From the NCBI RefSeq assembly GCF_000597865.1, contig NZ_CP007452.1, positions 124,001 to 188,000 of the forward strand: a DNA stretch of 64,000 nt, in the 5' to 3' direction. Made by a program: the position numbers and the translations under genes. The notes under the pieces are model-generated. The model was not told where the DNA came from and did not search any database. It saw only the letters and a program-made list of their open reading frames with translations. Shown piece by piece: positions 23,761 to 34,418 of this stretch (its first letter is position 1; each line of letters opens with the position of its first letter). The DNA comes from Peptoclostridium acidaminophilum DSM 3953. Its GTDB lineage: Bacteria; Bacillota; Clostridia; Peptostreptococcales; Peptostreptococcaceae.

Positions 23761-24303
23761 GTGGCATCTAGATTAAAAGATAAATACCAAAATGAAATAA
23801 TGAAAGCTCTTGTAGAGAAGTTTGAATATAAGAACATAATGCAAGTGCCAAAGCTTGAAAAAGTAGTAATAAACATGGGTATCGGCGATGCGAGAGAAAA
23901 CCCTAAAGGGCTTGAAAAAGCTGTTGAGGAGCTCACTATAATAGCCGGACAAAAGCCTCTAGTAACTAAAGCTAAAAAATCGGTTGCTAACTTCAAGCTA
24001 AGAGAAGGCATGTCAATAGGTGCAAAGGTTACACTTAGAGGTGATATGATGTATCACTTTGTTGACAAGCTTGTAAACATATCTCTTCCAAGGGTAAGGG
24101 ACTTCGCTGGAGTTAATCCTAACTCATTCGATGGAAGAGGCAACTATGCCCTAGGAGTAAAAGAGCAGCTTATATTCCCGGAAATCGAGTACGATAAGAT
24201 AGACAAGATAAGAGGAATGGACATAATATTCGTTACTACGGCAAAGTCAGATGAGGAGTCTCGTGAACTTCTAAGGCTTATGGGCATGCCGTTTAGAAAG
24301 TAA
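23761..24303 (+). CDS. rplE: 50S ribosomal protein L5
   Basis: L5 binds 5S rRNA in the central protuberance and touches P-site tRNA. The 180 residues begin at a GTG ([20 protein letters not shown]) after AAAGGAGG. Conserved motifs [15 protein letters not shown] and [18 protein letters not shown] are present. Confidence 0.97.
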   Translation: MASRLKDKYQNEIMKALVEKFEYKNIMQVPKLEKVVINMGIGDARENPKGLEKAVEELTIIAGQKPLVTKAKKSVANFKLREGMSIGAKVTLRGDMMYHFVDKLVNISLPRVRDFAGVNPNSFDGRGNYALGVKEQLIFPEIEYDKIDKIRGMDIIFVTTAKSDEESRELLRLMGMPFRK

Positions 24304-24322
24304 AAAGGAGGCGATTGGTCAG

Positions 24323-24508
24323 ATGGCTAAAAAATCAATGGTAGTTAAGCAACAGAGAGGACATAAGTATAGCAGCAGAGAGTACACAAGATGCAGCATA
24401 TGCGGAAGGCCACACTCTGTGCTTAAGAAATTTGGTATATGCCGTATATGTTTTAGAGAACTGGCTTACAAGGGTCAAATACCTGGTGTAAGGAAAGCCA
24501 GCTGGTAA
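24323..24508 (+). CDS. rpsN: 30S ribosomal protein S14, zinc form
   Basis: The short (61-residue) type Z S14 with a zinc finger made by CSICGRPH and CRICFRELA. This is the form encoded in the spc operon of most Firmicutes; the zinc-free paralogue, if any, is not in this window. AAAAGGAGGCG precedes the ATG. Confidence 0.96.
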   Translation: MAKKSMVVKQQRGHKYSSREYTRCSICGRPHSVLKKFGICRICFRELAYKGQIPGVRKASW

Positions 24509-24541
24509 GAGAGCTAAATAGCGGAAGGAGGTTTACGCCAC

Positions 24542-24940
24542 ATGACAATGACAGATCCAATAGCAGATATGCTGACACGTGTGAGAAATGCTAACTCAAT
24601 AAAGCGTGATACTGTTGACATACCTGCTTCAAATATAAAGAAAGAAATAGCAAGAATCCTTCTTGAGGAAGGGTTTGTAAAAGGCTATGATGTAATCGAG
24701 GACGGAAAGCAAGGAATAATAAGAATACAGCTTAAATACTCAGCGGACGGAAGCAGAGTAATGAGCGGAATAAAGAGAATATCAAAGCCAGGAATGAGAG
24801 TTTATGCTGGAAAATATGACATTCCAAAGGTGCTTAACGGACTTGGAATCTCTATAATATCTACATCAAACGGAATACTGACTGACAAGCAAGCAAGAAA
24901 CGAGGGCGTTGGTGGAGAAGTTATCTGCTACGTTTGGTAA
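24542..24940 (+). CDS. rpsH: 30S ribosomal protein S8
   Basis: S8 binds helix 21 of 16S rRNA and in E. coli also represses the spc operon. The 132 residues start [18 protein letters not shown] and end with [26 protein letters not shown], both diagnostic. AAGGAGG precedes the ATG. Confidence 0.97.
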   Translation: MTMTDPIADMLTRVRNANSIKRDTVDIPASNIKKEIARILLEEGFVKGYDVIEDGKQGIIRIQLKYSADGSRVMSGIKRISKPGMRVYAGKYDIPKVLNGLGISIISTSNGILTDKQARNEGVGGEVICYVW

Positions 24941-24965
24941 TTAAGGCGTATAAGGAGGTGCAAAA

Positions 24966-25505
24966 ATGTCAAGAATAGGTTTCAAACCAATAGATGTGCC
25001 AGCAGGCGTTGAAATAAACATCGATGAAAACAACGTTGTAACTGTCAAAGGACCTAAAGGACAATTGTCTGAAGCGATTGACAGCGCAATGAAAATAGCT
25101 ATAAATGAAAACGTACTGGTAGTTGAAAGACCTACTGAAAACAAGAAGCACAAATCTCTTCACGGACTTTCAAGAACTCTTATATCAAACATGGTTGAAG
25201 GCGTTACTAAAGGATATGAGAAGAAGCTTGAAATAGTTGGCGTAGGTTACAGGGTTCAAAAGCAAGGGAAAAAACTTGTCCTAAGCCTTGGCTTCTCTCA
25301 CCCAGTTGAAATGGAAGATCCAGCGGGAATAGAAACAGAAGCTCCAACTCAAACTGAGATAATAGTAAGAGGAATAAACAAGCAGCTTGTAGGCAACTAT
25401 GCTGCCAAGATAAGAGACTGGAGAAGACCGGAGCCATACAAAGGCAAAGGAATCAGATACTCTGGTGAGAATGTAAGACGTAAAGAAGGTAAAACAGGTA
25501 AATAG
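24966..25505 (+). CDS. rplF: 50S ribosomal protein L6
   Basis: L6 lies near the sarcin-ricin loop and GTPase centre. The 179 residues form two similar halves; the second holds [31 protein letters not shown], the RNA-binding signature. AAGGAGGTG is 7 nt before the ATG. Confidence 0.97.
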   Translation: MSRIGFKPIDVPAGVEINIDENNVVTVKGPKGQLSEAIDSAMKIAINENVLVVERPTENKKHKSLHGLSRTLISNMVEGVTKGYEKKLEIVGVGYRVQKQGKKLVLSLGFSHPVEMEDPAGIETEAPTQTEIIVRGINKQLVGNYAAKIRDWRRPEPYKGKGIRYSGENVRRKEGKTGK

Positions 25506-25523
25506 GTGAAAGGAGGAGTTTAG

Positions 25524-25892
25524 GTGTTTAAAAAGGCAAGCAAAAACGAAGCTAGGCTAAAAAGACACAAAAGAGTTCGCGCAAAAGTAGCTGGAACTCC
25601 TGAAAGACCTAGACTAAGCGTATTTAGAAGTCTTAATAACATATATGTTCAAATTATAGATGACGTAGCTGGAAACACTCTAGTATCAGCTTCTTCTCTT
25701 GATAAAGAAATAAAAGACAGCGCTGAGTCAACAGGCAACAAGGCAGCTGCTAAGCTTGTTGGACAACTTGCAGCTAAGAAGGCTCTTGAAAAGGGCATAT
25801 CGGAAGTTGTATTTGACCGTGGCGGATATATTTATCACGGAAGAGTTCAGGAAGTAGCAGAGGGAGCAAGAGAAGGCGGCCTCAAGTTTTAA
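25524..25892 (+). CDS. rplR: 50S ribosomal protein L18
   Basis: L18 binds 5S rRNA with L5. The 122 residues start at a GTG ([35 protein letters not shown]) and end with [17 protein letters not shown], the usual C-terminus. AAAGGAGG is just upstream. Confidence 0.96.
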   Translation: MFKKASKNEARLKRHKRVRAKVAGTPERPRLSVFRSLNNIYVQIIDDVAGNTLVSASSLDKEIKDSAESTGNKAAAKLVGQLAAKKALEKGISEVVFDRGGYIYHGRVQEVAEGAREGGLKF

Positions 25893-25910
25893 TAAGAAGG
25901 AGGGGAAAAA

Positions 25911-26417
25911 ATGGCTCGCAACTTTATAGATGCAAGACAGCTTGACATGAAAGAAAAAGTAATCGAAATAAGACGTGTTACTAAAGTTGTTAAAGGCGGT
26001 AGAAACTTTAGATTTGCTGCTCTTGTAGTAGTAGGAGACGAAAACGGAAAAGTTGGAATGGGTACTGGAAAAGCAATGGAAGTGCCTGAAGCAATAAGAA
26101 AAGCAATAGAGGATGCAAAGAGAAACCTTATTGAAGTGCCAATAGTTGGAACTACAATCCCTCACGATGTTGTAGGTCACTTCGGCGCAGGAAAGGTTCT
26201 TATAATGCCAGCAAGAGAAGGTACAGGAGTTATATCTGGAGGACCTGTTCGTGCGGTTCTCGAACTTGCAGGACTTAAAGACGTTAGAGCAAAATCACTT
26301 GGATCGAACAACTCTAGAAACATGGTAAATGCAACCATGGATGGACTTAAGCAGCTAAAGACTGTTGAGCAGATAGCTACGCTTAGGGGCAAAAAGGTTG
26401 AAGATCTTCTAGGATAG
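25911..26417 (+). CDS. rpsE: 30S ribosomal protein S5
   Basis: S5 forms the mRNA entry site with S3 and S4 and influences accuracy; spectinomycin resistance maps to its N-terminal loop. The 168 residues hold the double-stranded RNA-binding-like domain ([24 protein letters not shown]), with no deletion in the loop, and the C-terminal [16 protein letters not shown] segment. Confidence 0.97.
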   Translation: MARNFIDARQLDMKEKVIEIRRVTKVVKGGRNFRFAALVVVGDENGKVGMGTGKAMEVPEAIRKAIEDAKRNLIEVPIVGTTIPHDVVGHFGAGKVLIMPAREGTGVISGGPVRAVLELAGLKDVRAKSLGSNNSRNMVNATMDGLKQLKTVEQIATLRGKKVEDLLG

Positions 26418-26428
26418 GAGTGAAGATT

Positions 26429-26608
26429 ATGGCTAACTTGAATATAAAATTAGTTAAGAGTGCAATAGGAACTAAACCTAATCAGAAAAAAACTATAGAA
26501 GCTCTTGGATTCAAAAAGAGAGAGCAGGTAGTTGTAAAACCTGATAACGCACAAATAAGAGGAATGATAAACGTAGTTAAGCATTTAGTTGAAGTTACAG
26601 AAGCATAA
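26429..26608 (+). CDS. rpmD: 50S ribosomal protein L30
   Basis: A 59-residue protein of the ferredoxin-like L30 family ([23 protein letters not shown]). ATG 26429 has AGGAG 8 nt upstream, inside and after the rpsE stop; a GTG at 26420 lies within that site. Typical bacterial length. Confidence 0.94.
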   Translation: MANLNIKLVKSAIGTKPNQKKTIEALGFKKREQVVVKPDNAQIRGMINVVKHLVEVTEA

Positions 26609-26630
26609 GTTAAAGTAAGGAGGTGTAACT

Positions 26631-27077
26631 ATGAAACTACATGAACTCAAGCCGGCGGAAGGTGCAGTAAAGAGCAAGAAAAGAGTTGGTAGAGGTACTG
26701 GTTCTGGACACGGCAAGACAGCAACTCGTGGTCAGAAAGGACAAAATTCTCGTTCTGGCGGAGGCGTAAGGCCAGGATTCGAGGGAGGTCAGATGCCTCT
26801 ATTCAGAAGACTTCCAAAGCGTGGATTCAACAACAGCGTGTTCGAAAAAGTATATTCAATAATTAATGTTGATAAACTAAACGGATTTGAAGACGGAACT
26901 GAAGTTACTCCAGCGCTACTTGTAGAGAGCGGAGTAATAAGAAAACTTGAAAAAGACGGAGTTAAAATACTAGGCAACGGAAAGCTTGAAAAGAACGTGA
27001 GCGTGAAAGCTAGTAAGTTCACTAAGTCTGCTGTTGAGAAAATAGAAGCGGCTGGTGGAAAAGCTGAGGTGATCTAA
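26631..27077 (+). CDS. rplO: 50S ribosomal protein L15
   Basis: A late-assembly 50S protein with an extended basic Gly-rich N-terminus ([51 protein letters not shown]) and a globular C-terminal domain. 148 residues. Its stop codon is immediately followed by the secY TTG start, so the two are probably translationally coupled. Confidence 0.96.
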   Translation: MKLHELKPAEGAVKSKKRVGRGTGSGHGKTATRGQKGQNSRSGGGVRPGFEGGQMPLFRRLPKRGFNNSVFEKVYSIINVDKLNGFEDGTEVTPALLVESGVIRKLEKDGVKILGNGKLEKNVSVKASKFTKSAVEKIEAAGGKAEVI

Positions 27078-28346
27078 TTGCTTTCTACCTTGAAAAATGC
27101 TTGGAAGATTCCTGATCTGAGAAAAAGACTGTTGTATACACTTATGATGATAGTGATATTCAGGATAGGTGCTTCAATACCAGTGCCTGGCATAAACATA
27201 GATTATGTAAGGCAGGTAGTTGAAAACGCCGGCATACTCTCGTTCTACGATCTGGTTGCCGGAGGAGCATTTTCAAACTTTACAATATTCGCACTCGGTG
27301 TAACACCATATATTACTGCGTCAATCATAATGCAGCTGCTTACAATAGCCCTGCCAAGCGTTGAAGAAATGGCTAAGTCGGGCGAAGAAGGCAGAAAAAA
27401 GATGGCGCAGTTCACAAGATATGGAACAATAGTGCTTGCACTCATGCAGGCGGTAGGCATAAGCGTCGGACTTTTCAGGAACGCGCTTATAAGCCCCGAC
27501 TTTTTCTCTACACTAGTAGTAATATTAACGCTCACAGCGGGAACAGCCTTCCTTATGTGGCTTGGAGAAAAGGTTACTGAAAACGGAATCGGAAACGGCA
27601 TGTCTTTAATAATATTCATAGGTATAATTTCTAGAGCTCCGGGTGCTATACTTAACAGCTTACAGCTTGTTAAAAGCGGAGAGCTCAATCCAATAAAACT
27701 AGTAGTATTTGCTGTACTAGCGTTGGCTATTATAGTTTCTGTAATAGCTATTCAGCAGGGACAAAGAAGAATTCCTGTCCAATACGCTAAAAGAGTCGTA
27801 GGAAGAAAGATGTATGGTGGACAAAGTACACACATACCTATCAAGGTAAACCAAGCGGGTGTTATACCGGTAATATTCGCAGTGTCTGTTCTTTATTTTC
27901 CACAAACAATAGCCTTGTTTGTGAAAGGTGGATTCCAGGAGTTCATAACCAAATGGTTCTCGCCAGCAGCGAGCCCCGGAGTTTGGATATACATTTCATT
28001 TGAAGCATTGCTTATAATATTCTTCACATATTTCTACACGGCTATAATGTTTAATCCGGTAGATGTTGCAAATAACATGAAAAACAACGGAGGATTTATT
28101 CCGGGCATAAGGCCAGGAAAGCCGACTGCGGACTTTCTGCAAGGCGTATCAAGCAGGCTTACTTTTGCAGGGGCGATATTCCTAGCACTTGTTGCGGCTC
28201 TGCCTTCGATGATGATACAGTTTGGAAACCTTCCATTTCAGTTTGGAGGAACATCGCTTCTGATAGTTGTCGGAGTTGCACTTGAGACAATGAAGCAAGT
28301 TGAGCAGCAAATGCTAATGAGACACTATCAGGGATTCTTGAAATAA
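27078..28346 (+). CDS. secY: Preprotein translocase subunit SecY
   Basis: SecY is the channel-forming subunit of the Sec translocon in the cytoplasmic membrane. The 422 residues have about ten membrane helices and the plug-proximal motif SIPVPGINIDY near the N-terminus, and end with the typical QQMLMRHYQGFLK. The start is a TTG abutting the rplO stop, with GAGGTGATC as binding site. adk and map follow, as in other Firmicutes spc operons. Confidence 0.97.
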   Translation: MLSTLKNAWKIPDLRKRLLYTLMMIVIFRIGASIPVPGINIDYVRQVVENAGILSFYDLVAGGAFSNFTIFALGVTPYITASIIMQLLTIALPSVEEMAKSGEEGRKKMAQFTRYGTIVLALMQAVGISVGLFRNALISPDFFSTLVVILTLTAGTAFLMWLGEKVTENGIGNGMSLIIFIGIISRAPGAILNSLQLVKSGELNPIKLVVFAVLALAIIVSVIAIQQGQRRIPVQYAKRVVGRKMYGGQSTHIPIKVNQAGVIPVIFAVSVLYFPQTIALFVKGGFQEFITKWFSPAASPGVWIYISFEALLIIFFTYFYTAIMFNPVDVANNMKNNGGFIPGIRPGKPTADFLQGVSSRLTFAGAIFLALVAALPSMMIQFGNLPFQFGGTSLLIVVGVALETMKQVEQQMLMRHYQGFLK

Positions 28347-28406
28347 CAATACTGCTCGAGGGGATGCATATCCCCTTGCAGTCAAAACACTTAGGGAGAT
28401 GATGGA

Positions 28407-29057
28407 ATGAGATTGGTACTTTTAGGCCCTCCGGGTGCAGGTAAGGGTACACAAGCTTTAAGCATAGTTCAAAAATATGACATTCCTCATATTTCAACAG
28501 GCGATATATTTAGAAAGAATATAAAAGAGGGAACTGAACTTGGAAAGCAGGCGAAAGACTACATGGACAAGGGACTGTTGGTTCCAGATGAGCTTGTAGT
28601 TGAAATCGTGAAGTCAAGGCTTATGGAGGATGACTGCAAGGCCGGATTCCTGCTTGATGGATTTCCAAGGACAGTAAACCAGGCTGACGAACTGGACAAG
28701 GTTCTAGGCGGAATGAACATGAATCTCGACAAGGTAGTCAACATAGAAGTTGACAAGAGCATATTGATAGGCAGAGCCGTGGGAAGAAGAATGTGCAGAA
28801 ATTGCGGAGCAGCCTTCCACATAGAGTTCAACCCTTCAAAAGAAGCTGGAAAATGCGACATTTGCGGTGGAGAGCTCTACCTGAGAGATGATGATAATGA
28901 AGAGACAGTGACAAAGAGGATAGAGGTTTATCTTGATCAGACCACTCCTCTTGTAGAATACTATACTCAAAAAGGAATACTAGTCAATATAGACGGACAG
29001 CAGTCTATAGGCAAGGTGCTTGAAGATATAGTTAAGGCTTTAGGAAGTGAAGCTTAA
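28407..29057 (+). CDS. adk: Adenylate kinase, zinc-lid form
   Basis: Converts AMP and ATP to two ADP and keeps adenylate energy balance. The 216 residues begin [17 protein letters not shown] (P-loop at residues 7-15). The AMP site ISTGDIFR and DGFPRTVNQ are present. The LID domain has CRNCGAAF and CDICGG, a four-cysteine zinc site typical of Gram-positive enzymes. Its TAA overlaps the map ATG by one base. Confidence 0.97.
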   Translation: MRLVLLGPPGAGKGTQALSIVQKYDIPHISTGDIFRKNIKEGTELGKQAKDYMDKGLLVPDELVVEIVKSRLMEDDCKAGFLLDGFPRTVNQADELDKVLGGMNMNLDKVVNIEVDKSILIGRAVGRRMCRNCGAAFHIEFNPSKEAGKCDICGGELYLRDDDNEETVTKRIEVYLDQTTPLVEYYTQKGILVNIDGQQSIGKVLEDIVKALGSEA

Positions 29058-29809
29058 TGATTGTAATAAAGTCGCCAAATGAAATAGAGCTTATGGCGGA
29101 TGCAGGCAGGATTGTGGCCGAAGTGCATGAGCTTTTACGAGAACGCATAAAGCCTGGTATAACCACAATTGAACTCGATGAAATTGCGGAAAAACATATA
29201 AGAGGCTGCGGAGCAGAACCTTCCTTCAAAGGATACGGAGGATTTCCATCTAGCATATGCGCATCTGTGAACGAGCAGGTGGTTCATGGATTTCCAAGTA
29301 CAAGAGCACTTGAAGAGGGCGATATAATAAGCCTTGATATAGGAGCTTACTACAAGGGTTATCATGGCGATGCGGCAAAGACCCATGGCGTCGGAAACAT
29401 AAGTGATGAAGACAAGCGGCTTATCGAGGTCACAAGACAAAGCTTTTACGAAGGCTTGAAATTTGCAAAAGTCGGATTCAGGCTTTCGGATATGTCTCAT
29501 GCAGTTCAAGCATATGTTGAGGCAAACGGATTTTCTGTTGTCAGAGATTTTGTAGGACACGGAGTGGGCGCAAATCTCCATGAAGATCCGCAAATACCCA
29601 ACTATGGCCCTCCTGGAAAAGGCCCAAGGCTTCAGGAAGGTATGGTGCTTGCACTAGAACCTATGGTGAATGCAGGCAGCTATCATGTAAGAGTTTTAGG
29701 CGACGGCTGGACGGCGGTAACGGTTGATGGGAAGAAGTCATCCCATTATGAACACACTATCGCAATTACAAAGGACGAACCCAGGCTTTTAACTTGCATA
29801 AGCAGGTAA
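29057..29809 (+). CDS. map: Methionine aminopeptidase, type I
   Basis: Removes the N-terminal Met from nascent proteins. The 250 residues show the pita-bread fold motifs: the metal ligands lie in [37 protein letters not shown] and [11 protein letters not shown] clear ribosome binding site is not apparent and the gene overlaps adk by one base, so coupled translation is likely. Confidence 0.97.
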   Translation: MIVIKSPNEIELMADAGRIVAEVHELLRERIKPGITTIELDEIAEKHIRGCGAEPSFKGYGGFPSSICASVNEQVVHGFPSTRALEEGDIISLDIGAYYKGYHGDAAKTHGVGNISDEDKRLIEVTRQSFYEGLKFAKVGFRLSDMSHAVQAYVEANGFSVVRDFVGHGVGANLHEDPQIPNYGPPGKGPRLQEGMVLALEPMVNAGSYHVRVLGDGWTAVTVDGKKSSHYEHTIAITKDEPRLLTCISR

Positions 29810-29837
29810 GCCAGTCAAAGAGGTGACTTTTTTGAAC

Positions 29838-30116
29838 ATGGAAAACAATGAATTCAAAGTGGGACAAGCAGTAAAATCTAAGGCCGGACGCGATAAAGGC
29901 AGCATATTCTTTGTAATTAGAGTAGTTGATGAAAACTATGTCATGGTAGCTGATGGAGACATGAGACGCATTGACAATCCTAAGCTTAAAAAAGTAAAGC
30001 ATATAGTAAAGCTGAGTACTTTCTCAGACGAGCTAGCCAAAAGGTTGTCAGGCGGCGATAAGATAAATAACGCATTTTTACGAAGAGAACTCGAAAAATT
30101 AGGCCTTAGATCCTAA
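29838..30116 (+). CDS. KOW-domain RNA-binding protein (L14e-like)
   Basis: A small basic protein of about 92 residues with a KOW-type segment (FKVGQAVKSKAGRDKGSIFFVIRVVDENYVMVADGDMR), related to eukaryotic L14e and to the YbzG-type protein found between map and infA in Bacillus. GAGGTGAC lies at 29820-29827; the start may be this ATG or the in-frame TTG at 29832. It probably binds RNA or ribosomes. No specific function is established. Confidence 0.8.
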   Translation: MENNEFKVGQAVKSKAGRDKGSIFFVIRVVDENYVMVADGDMRRIDNPKLKKVKHIVKLSTFSDELAKRLSGGDKINNAFLRRELEKLGLRS

Positions 30117-30140
30117 TCCAAATGGGAGGTAAGTTGCTTA

Positions 30141-30359
30141 ATGGCCAAAAAAGATGTAATTGAACTTGAAGGAACCGTTGTTGAGTCTTTGCCGAATGCA
30201 ATGTTCAAGGTAAAGCTGGAGAACGATCATGTTGTTCTTGCACATATCTCGGGAAAACTAAGAATGAACTTTATAAGGATACTTCCGGGAGATAAAGTTA
30301 CCATAGAAATGTCTCCTTACGACCTTACAAGGGGAAGGATAGTATGGCGCAAGAAGTAG
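30141..30359 (+). CDS. infA: Translation initiation factor IF-1
   Basis: IF-1 is an S1/OB-fold protein that occupies the 30S A site during initiation. The 72 residues begin [30 protein letters not shown] and end with RGRIVWRKK, the exact family pattern. GGGAGGTAAG precedes it. rpmJ follows after 17 nt. Confidence 0.98.
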   Translation: MAKKDVIELEGTVVESLPNAMFKVKLENDHVVLAHISGKLRMNFIRILPGDKVTIEMSPYDLTRGRIVWRKK

Positions 30360-30364
30360 TCTAA

Positions 30365-30490
<126 letters not shown>

Positions 30491-30614
30491 CAAATATAAA
30501 TATAGCAATTTGGGTTTTAATGTATTATAATACTTAGTTGTGGCATTTATGCAGTTTATGATAAATTAAAGCCTACGCTATAAAACGGTTATTATGTAGG
30601 AGGTGTAAAACAGC

Positions 30615-30986
30615 ATGGCGAGAATCGCTGGAGTCGATCTACCAAGAGATAAGAGAGTGGAAATCGGTCTAACTTATATATACGGTGTCGGAAGAAATAC
30701 TTCAAACAAGATAATATCAGCTGCTGGAATAAATGCTGATACTCGAATCAAGGATCTTACTGAAGATGAAGTAAACACACTAAGAAGAATAATAGACGAA
30801 GATTATGTTGTTGAGGGCGATCTGAGAAGAGAAATAGCGCTTAACATCAAGAGACTTAAAGATATCAAATGTTACAGAGGAATTCGTCACATTAAGGGTC
30901 TTCCTTTGAGAGGTCAAAAGACTAAGACTAATGCAAGGACTAGAAAAGGACCTAAGAGAACTGTTTCTCGTAAAAAGAAAAAATAG
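30615..30986 (+). CDS. rpsM: 30S ribosomal protein S13
   Basis: S13 is in the 30S head and contacts P-site tRNA and the 50S subunit. The 123 residues start [26 protein letters not shown] and end in a basic tail ([24 protein letters not shown]). TAGGAGGTG precedes the ATG. First gene of the alpha operon segment. Confidence 0.97.
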   Translation: MARIAGVDLPRDKRVEIGLTYIYGVGRNTSNKIISAAGINADTRIKDLTEDEVNTLRRIIDEDYVVEGDLRREIALNIKRLKDIKCYRGIRHIKGLPLRGQKTKTNARTRKGPKRTVSRKKKK

Positions 30987-31008
30987 TAGGTAAGGAGGGA
31001 AAACAGTA

Positions 31009-31404
31009 ATGGCTAAGCCAAAAAAGGTTTCACGTGTAAAGAGAAGAGAGCGTAAAAACATCGAACGTGGACATGCTCACGTAAAATCTACATTCAACAA
31101 CACAATAGTGTCTCTTACAGACGTAAAGGGAAATGTCATATCATGGGCGACTGCAGGACAAGTTGGATTCAAGGGATCTAGAAAGTCGACTCCTTTTGCT
31201 GCTCAAATGTGCGCAGAAGAAGCTGCAAAAGCTGCAATGATTCATGGCCTTAAGTCTATCGAAGTATTTGTTAAAGGACCAGGAGCCGGACGTGAAGCAG
31301 CGATAAGATCTCTTCAAGCGGCTGGACTTGAGATAACAATGATAAAAGACGTTACGCCAATTCCTCACAATGGATGTAGGCCACCAAAGAGAAGAAGAGT
31401 CTAG
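31009..31404 (+). CDS. rpsK: 30S ribosomal protein S11
   Basis: A platform protein near the E site and the Shine-Dalgarno helix. The 131 residues include [18 protein letters not shown] and the C-terminal [18 protein letters not shown], which is diagnostic. Spacing to rpsM is 22 nt. Confidence 0.97.
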   Translation: MAKPKKVSRVKRRERKNIERGHAHVKSTFNNTIVSLTDVKGNVISWATAGQVGFKGSRKSTPFAAQMCAEEAAKAAMIHGLKSIEVFVKGPGAGREAAIRSLQAAGLEITMIKDVTPIPHNGCRPPKRRRV

Positions 31405-31426
31405 TAGAAACAGGAGGTGTAAATTA

Positions 31427-32047
31427 ATGGCAAGATATACGGAAGCATCGTGCAGACTTTGCCGTAGAGAAGGAATGAAACTATTCCTTAAAGGCGACAG
31501 ATGCTATACAGATAAATGTGCAATGAAGAGAAGCTATCCGCCGGGACAGCACGGACAAGGCAGAAAAAAATCATCTGAATATGGTATACAGCTAAGAGAG
31601 AAGCAAAAGGTTAAGAGGATATACGGAATTCTTGAGACTCAGTTCAGAAATCTTTTTGAAAAAGCTGAAAAGATGAACGGAATGGCTGGTGAAAACCTAC
31701 TTAGCCTTCTTGAAAGAAGACTAGACAACGTGGTTTACAGAATGGGCCTTGCTAACTCAAGAAAAGAAGCGAGACAATTAGTTAGACACGGACACTTCAC
31801 AATGAACGGACATAAGGCAAACATTCCGTCAATGGTTGTTGAAGTAGGCGATGTTATAGCTGTTAAAGAAAGGTCAAGATCGTCAGCAAAGCTTAAGTCA
31901 CTTGTTGAAAACTTTACAAGAGTTGTTCCAAACTGGCTGGAAGTTAACGTAGAAGCAATGTCAGGAAAAGTTGTTTCTCTTCCAACTAGAGAAGATATAG
32001 ACCTGGAAATAGCAGAACATCTAATTGTAGAGCTATACTCTAAGTAA
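31427..32047 (+). CDS. rpsD: 30S ribosomal protein S4, cysteine-containing form
   Basis: S4 is a primary 16S assembly protein and part of the mRNA entry channel. ATG 31427 ([26 protein letters not shown]) follows CAGGAGGTG. The four cysteines near the N-terminus form the zinc-type knuckle. An S4 RNA-binding domain ([29 protein letters not shown]) follows. In this genome rpsD lies inside the alpha operon before rpoA, unlike B. subtilis, where it is elsewhere and autoregulated. Confidence 0.97.
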   Translation: MARYTEASCRLCRREGMKLFLKGDRCYTDKCAMKRSYPPGQHGQGRKKSSEYGIQLREKQKVKRIYGILETQFRNLFEKAEKMNGMAGENLLSLLERRLDNVVYRMGLANSRKEARQLVRHGHFTMNGHKANIPSMVVEVGDVIAVKERSRSSAKLKSLVENFTRVVPNWLEVNVEAMSGKVVSLPTREDIDLEIAEHLIVELYSK

Positions 32048-32104
32048 TAAAGTGGCGATATGGCTACCCTCGAAGCATTTAAACCTAATAAGGAGGGGCA
32101 TTAG

Positions 32105-33052
32105 ATGATTGAAATAGAAAAACCCAAAGTGGAAATTGTCGAGCTCAGCCAGGATGGAAAGTACGGCACGTTCGTAGTAGAACCTTTGGAAAGAGGTTAT
32201 GGAATCACAATAGGCAATGCCCTAAGAAGAATACTGCTTTCTTCACTTCCTGGAGTTGCAGTAACATCTGCAAAGATAGACGGAGTTCTTCATGAATTTT
32301 CGACTATACCCGGAGTAAAAGAGGATGTAACAGAAATGATACTTTCCCTAAAGGAGCTTTCGGCTAAGATTGACGGTGACGGACCAAGGACGCTCATAAT
32401 CGACGCTGAAGGAGAAGGAGTTATAACTGCGGGCGACATAATATGTCCTCCGGATGTTGAGATACTCAACTCCGACTTGCATATAGCGACTATGGAAAAA
32501 GGCTCTAAACTCTACATGGAAATCAATGTGGACAAGGGAAGAGGCTATGTATCTGCAGAAAACAACAAAACAAGCAGCATGCCAATAGGTGTAATACCTA
32601 TAGATTCAATATACACACCTGTTGAAAAGGTAAGCTATAAGGTTGAAAATACAAGAGTCGGTCAGATAACTGACTATGACAAGCTCATACTCGAGGTATG
32701 GACTAATGGCAGCATAAACCCTCAGGAAGGGATTTCGCTGGCGGCAAAAATTCTTGTGGAGCACCTCAATCTGTTCATAGACCTTACTCAGCATGTGGGT
32801 AATGTTGAAATAATGGTGGAAAAAGAAGAGGACAAGAAAGAAAAGGTTCTTGAGATGACAATAGAGGAGCTTGATCTTTCAGTAAGATCGTACAACTGCC
32901 TCAAGAGGGCTGGAATCAATACTGTGGAAGAGCTCACATCAAAGACAGAAGAAGATATGATGAAGGTTAGAAACTTAGGAAAGAAATCGCTTGAAGAGGT
33001 TGATAGAAAGCTTTTAGAGCTTGGCCTGGGTCTCAAACCGAGTGAAGATTAG
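32105..33052 (+). CDS. rpoA: RNA polymerase subunit alpha
   Basis: Alpha dimers nucleate polymerase assembly; the C-terminal domain binds UP elements and regulators. The 315 residues contain the N-terminal dimerisation domain ([21 protein letters not shown]) and, after a linker, the helix-hairpin-helix C-terminal domain ([20 protein letters not shown]). AAGGAGGGG precedes the ATG. Confidence 0.98.
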   Translation: MIEIEKPKVEIVELSQDGKYGTFVVEPLERGYGITIGNALRRILLSSLPGVAVTSAKIDGVLHEFSTIPGVKEDVTEMILSLKELSAKIDGDGPRTLIIDAEGEGVITAGDIICPPDVEILNSDLHIATMEKGSKLYMEINVDKGRGYVSAENNKTSSMPIGVIPIDSIYTPVEKVSYKVENTRVGQITDYDKLILEVWTNGSINPQEGISLAAKILVEHLNLFIDLTQHVGNVEIMVEKEEDKKEKVLEMTIEELDLSVRSYNCLKRAGINTVEELTSKTEEDMMKVRNLGKKSLEEVDRKLLELGLGLKPSED

Positions 33053-33069
33053 GCGAAGGAGGTATAGTC

Positions 33070-33411
33070 ATGGCTAAAGAGCGTAAGCTAGGTCGTGTTA
33101 CAGCTCATAGAAATCTCATGCTTAGAAACCTTGTTACGGACCTTCTAAGAAGTGGAAGAATACAGACTACAGAGACAAGAGCAAAGGAAGTTCGTAGAGT
33201 GGCTGAGAAGATGATTACTCTTGGCAAAAGGGGAGACCTTCATGCTAAGCGTCAAGCACTTGCATATGTGCTAGACAGAGCGGTTGTTACAAAGCTTTTC
33301 GACGAAATAGCAAAGAATTACACTGAAAGAAACGGTGGATATACAAGAATAATGAAAGTTGGTCCAAGAAGAGGCGATGCAGCTGAAATGGCCATCATAG
33401 AGCTAGTATAA
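33070..33411 (+). CDS. rplQ: 50S ribosomal protein L17
   Basis: L17 is near the tunnel exit. The 113 residues have the usual bacterial length ([36 protein letters not shown]). It ends the long ribosomal block; two overlapping hairpins follow, the second with a T run. Confidence 0.97.
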   Translation: MAKERKLGRVTAHRNLMLRNLVTDLLRSGRIQTTETRAKEVRRVAEKMITLGKRGDLHAKRQALAYVLDRAVVTKLFDEIAKNYTERNGGYTRIMKVGPRRGDAAEMAIIELV

Positions 33412-33417
33412 CATCCA

Positions 33418-33443
33418 GGGAATTAGGCGCATGCTTAATTCCC
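33418..33443 (+). other. Upstream hairpin competing with the rplQ terminator
   Basis: GGGAATTA (33418-33425) pairs with TAATTCCC (33436-33443). Seven of these last bases (33437-33443) also belong to the left arm of the next, larger hairpin, so the two stems exclude each other. Confidence 0.75.
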
Positions 33444-33495
33444 ATTTTTGTAATGCATGAAGAAATTCATACATTACAAAAGTGGGAATTTTTAT
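33437..33495 (+). terminator. Long GAAA-capped terminator after rplQ
   Basis: AATTCCCATTTTTGTAATG (33437-33455) pairs with 33472-33490 over 19 positions with one G-T pair. The loop itself folds as ATGAA-GAAA-TTCAT. The right arm ends in TTTTTAT. It separates the ribosomal operon from ecfA1. Confidence 0.88.
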
Positions 33496-33587
33496 ATGAA
33501 GGTATATTTTAAAATGCCTTTTATTTTTATATAATGGAAATTGAACGTTACTAATGAGCTTATAATACTACACTGGAGAGAATACAC

Positions 33588-34418
33588 ATGGAAAATATAA
33601 TAAGCGTTGAAGGCGTTGAGTTTGAATATGCAAAAGAGGATGGAACGCTAAAGGCTCTTGATGGCATAGACATGGGCATAAGCAGCGGCGAATTCATAGC
33701 TGTAATCGGGCATAACGGTTCCGGCAAGTCAACACTCGCAAAGCATCTTAACGCAATACTCAAGCCGACTAGAGGAACTGTAACAGTCAAGGGCATGGAT
33801 ACAAGAGACGACTCGAGGCTTTGGGATATAAGACAGGCTGCGGGTATGGTATTCCAGAATCCTGACAATCAGATAGTGGCCACTGTAGTCGAGGAGGATG
33901 TAGCCTTTGGACCTGAGAACCTGGGAATAGAGTCCGGCGAGATCAGAAGGCGTGTCAAGGAAGCTCTTGAAGCTGTCGACATGTACGAATTTAGAGAAAA
34001 AGGGCCACATCTGCTCTCGGGAGGACAAAAACAAAGGGTGGCAATAGCTGGAGTAATTGCTATGAAGCCGGACTGCATAATATTTGACGAGTCAACCGCA
34101 ATGCTCGATCCTTCCGGCAGAATAGAGGTAATGAGCACAATAAGGAAACTCAACAAGCAGGAAGGGATTACTATAATACACATAACTCACTTCATGGAGG
34201 AGGCGGTAGACGCCGACCGGGTCATAGTTATGGAGGAAGGACGCATAGTGATGCAAGGAAGGCCGCGCGAGATATTCGTACAGGTAGAGAAGTTAAAGGG
34301 CCTGGGGCTTGACGTTCCGTTCATGACGGAGCTTGCGTACGAGCTGGGCAAGGCCGGAATAAAAATTGACAGTGACATACTTACTGTAGATGAGATGGTG
34401 AACAGCTTATGTCTATAA
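33588..34418 (+). CDS. ecfA1: ECF transporter ATPase EcfA1
   Basis: One of the two ATPases of the energy-coupling factor module that powers uptake of vitamins and metal ions via separate S-components. The 276 residues have Walker [10 protein letters not shown] (41-49), Q-loop QNPDNQ, signature LLSGGQKQR and Walker [13 protein letters not shown]. It overlaps ecfA2 by 10 nt. The order rplQ-ecfA1-ecfA2-ecfT-truA is conserved in Firmicutes. No S-component gene is nearby. Confidence 0.95.
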   Translation: MENIISVEGVEFEYAKEDGTLKALDGIDMGISSGEFIAVIGHNGSGKSTLAKHLNAILKPTRGTVTVKGMDTRDDSRLWDIRQAAGMVFQNPDNQIVATVVEEDVAFGPENLGIESGEIRRRVKEALEAVDMYEFREKGPHLLSGGQKQRVAIAGVIAMKPDCIIFDESTAMLDPSGRIEVMSTIRKLNKQEGITIIHITHFMEEAVDADRVIVMEEGRIVMQGRPREIFVQVEKLKGLGLDVPFMTELAYELGKAGIKIDSDILTVDEMVNSLCL

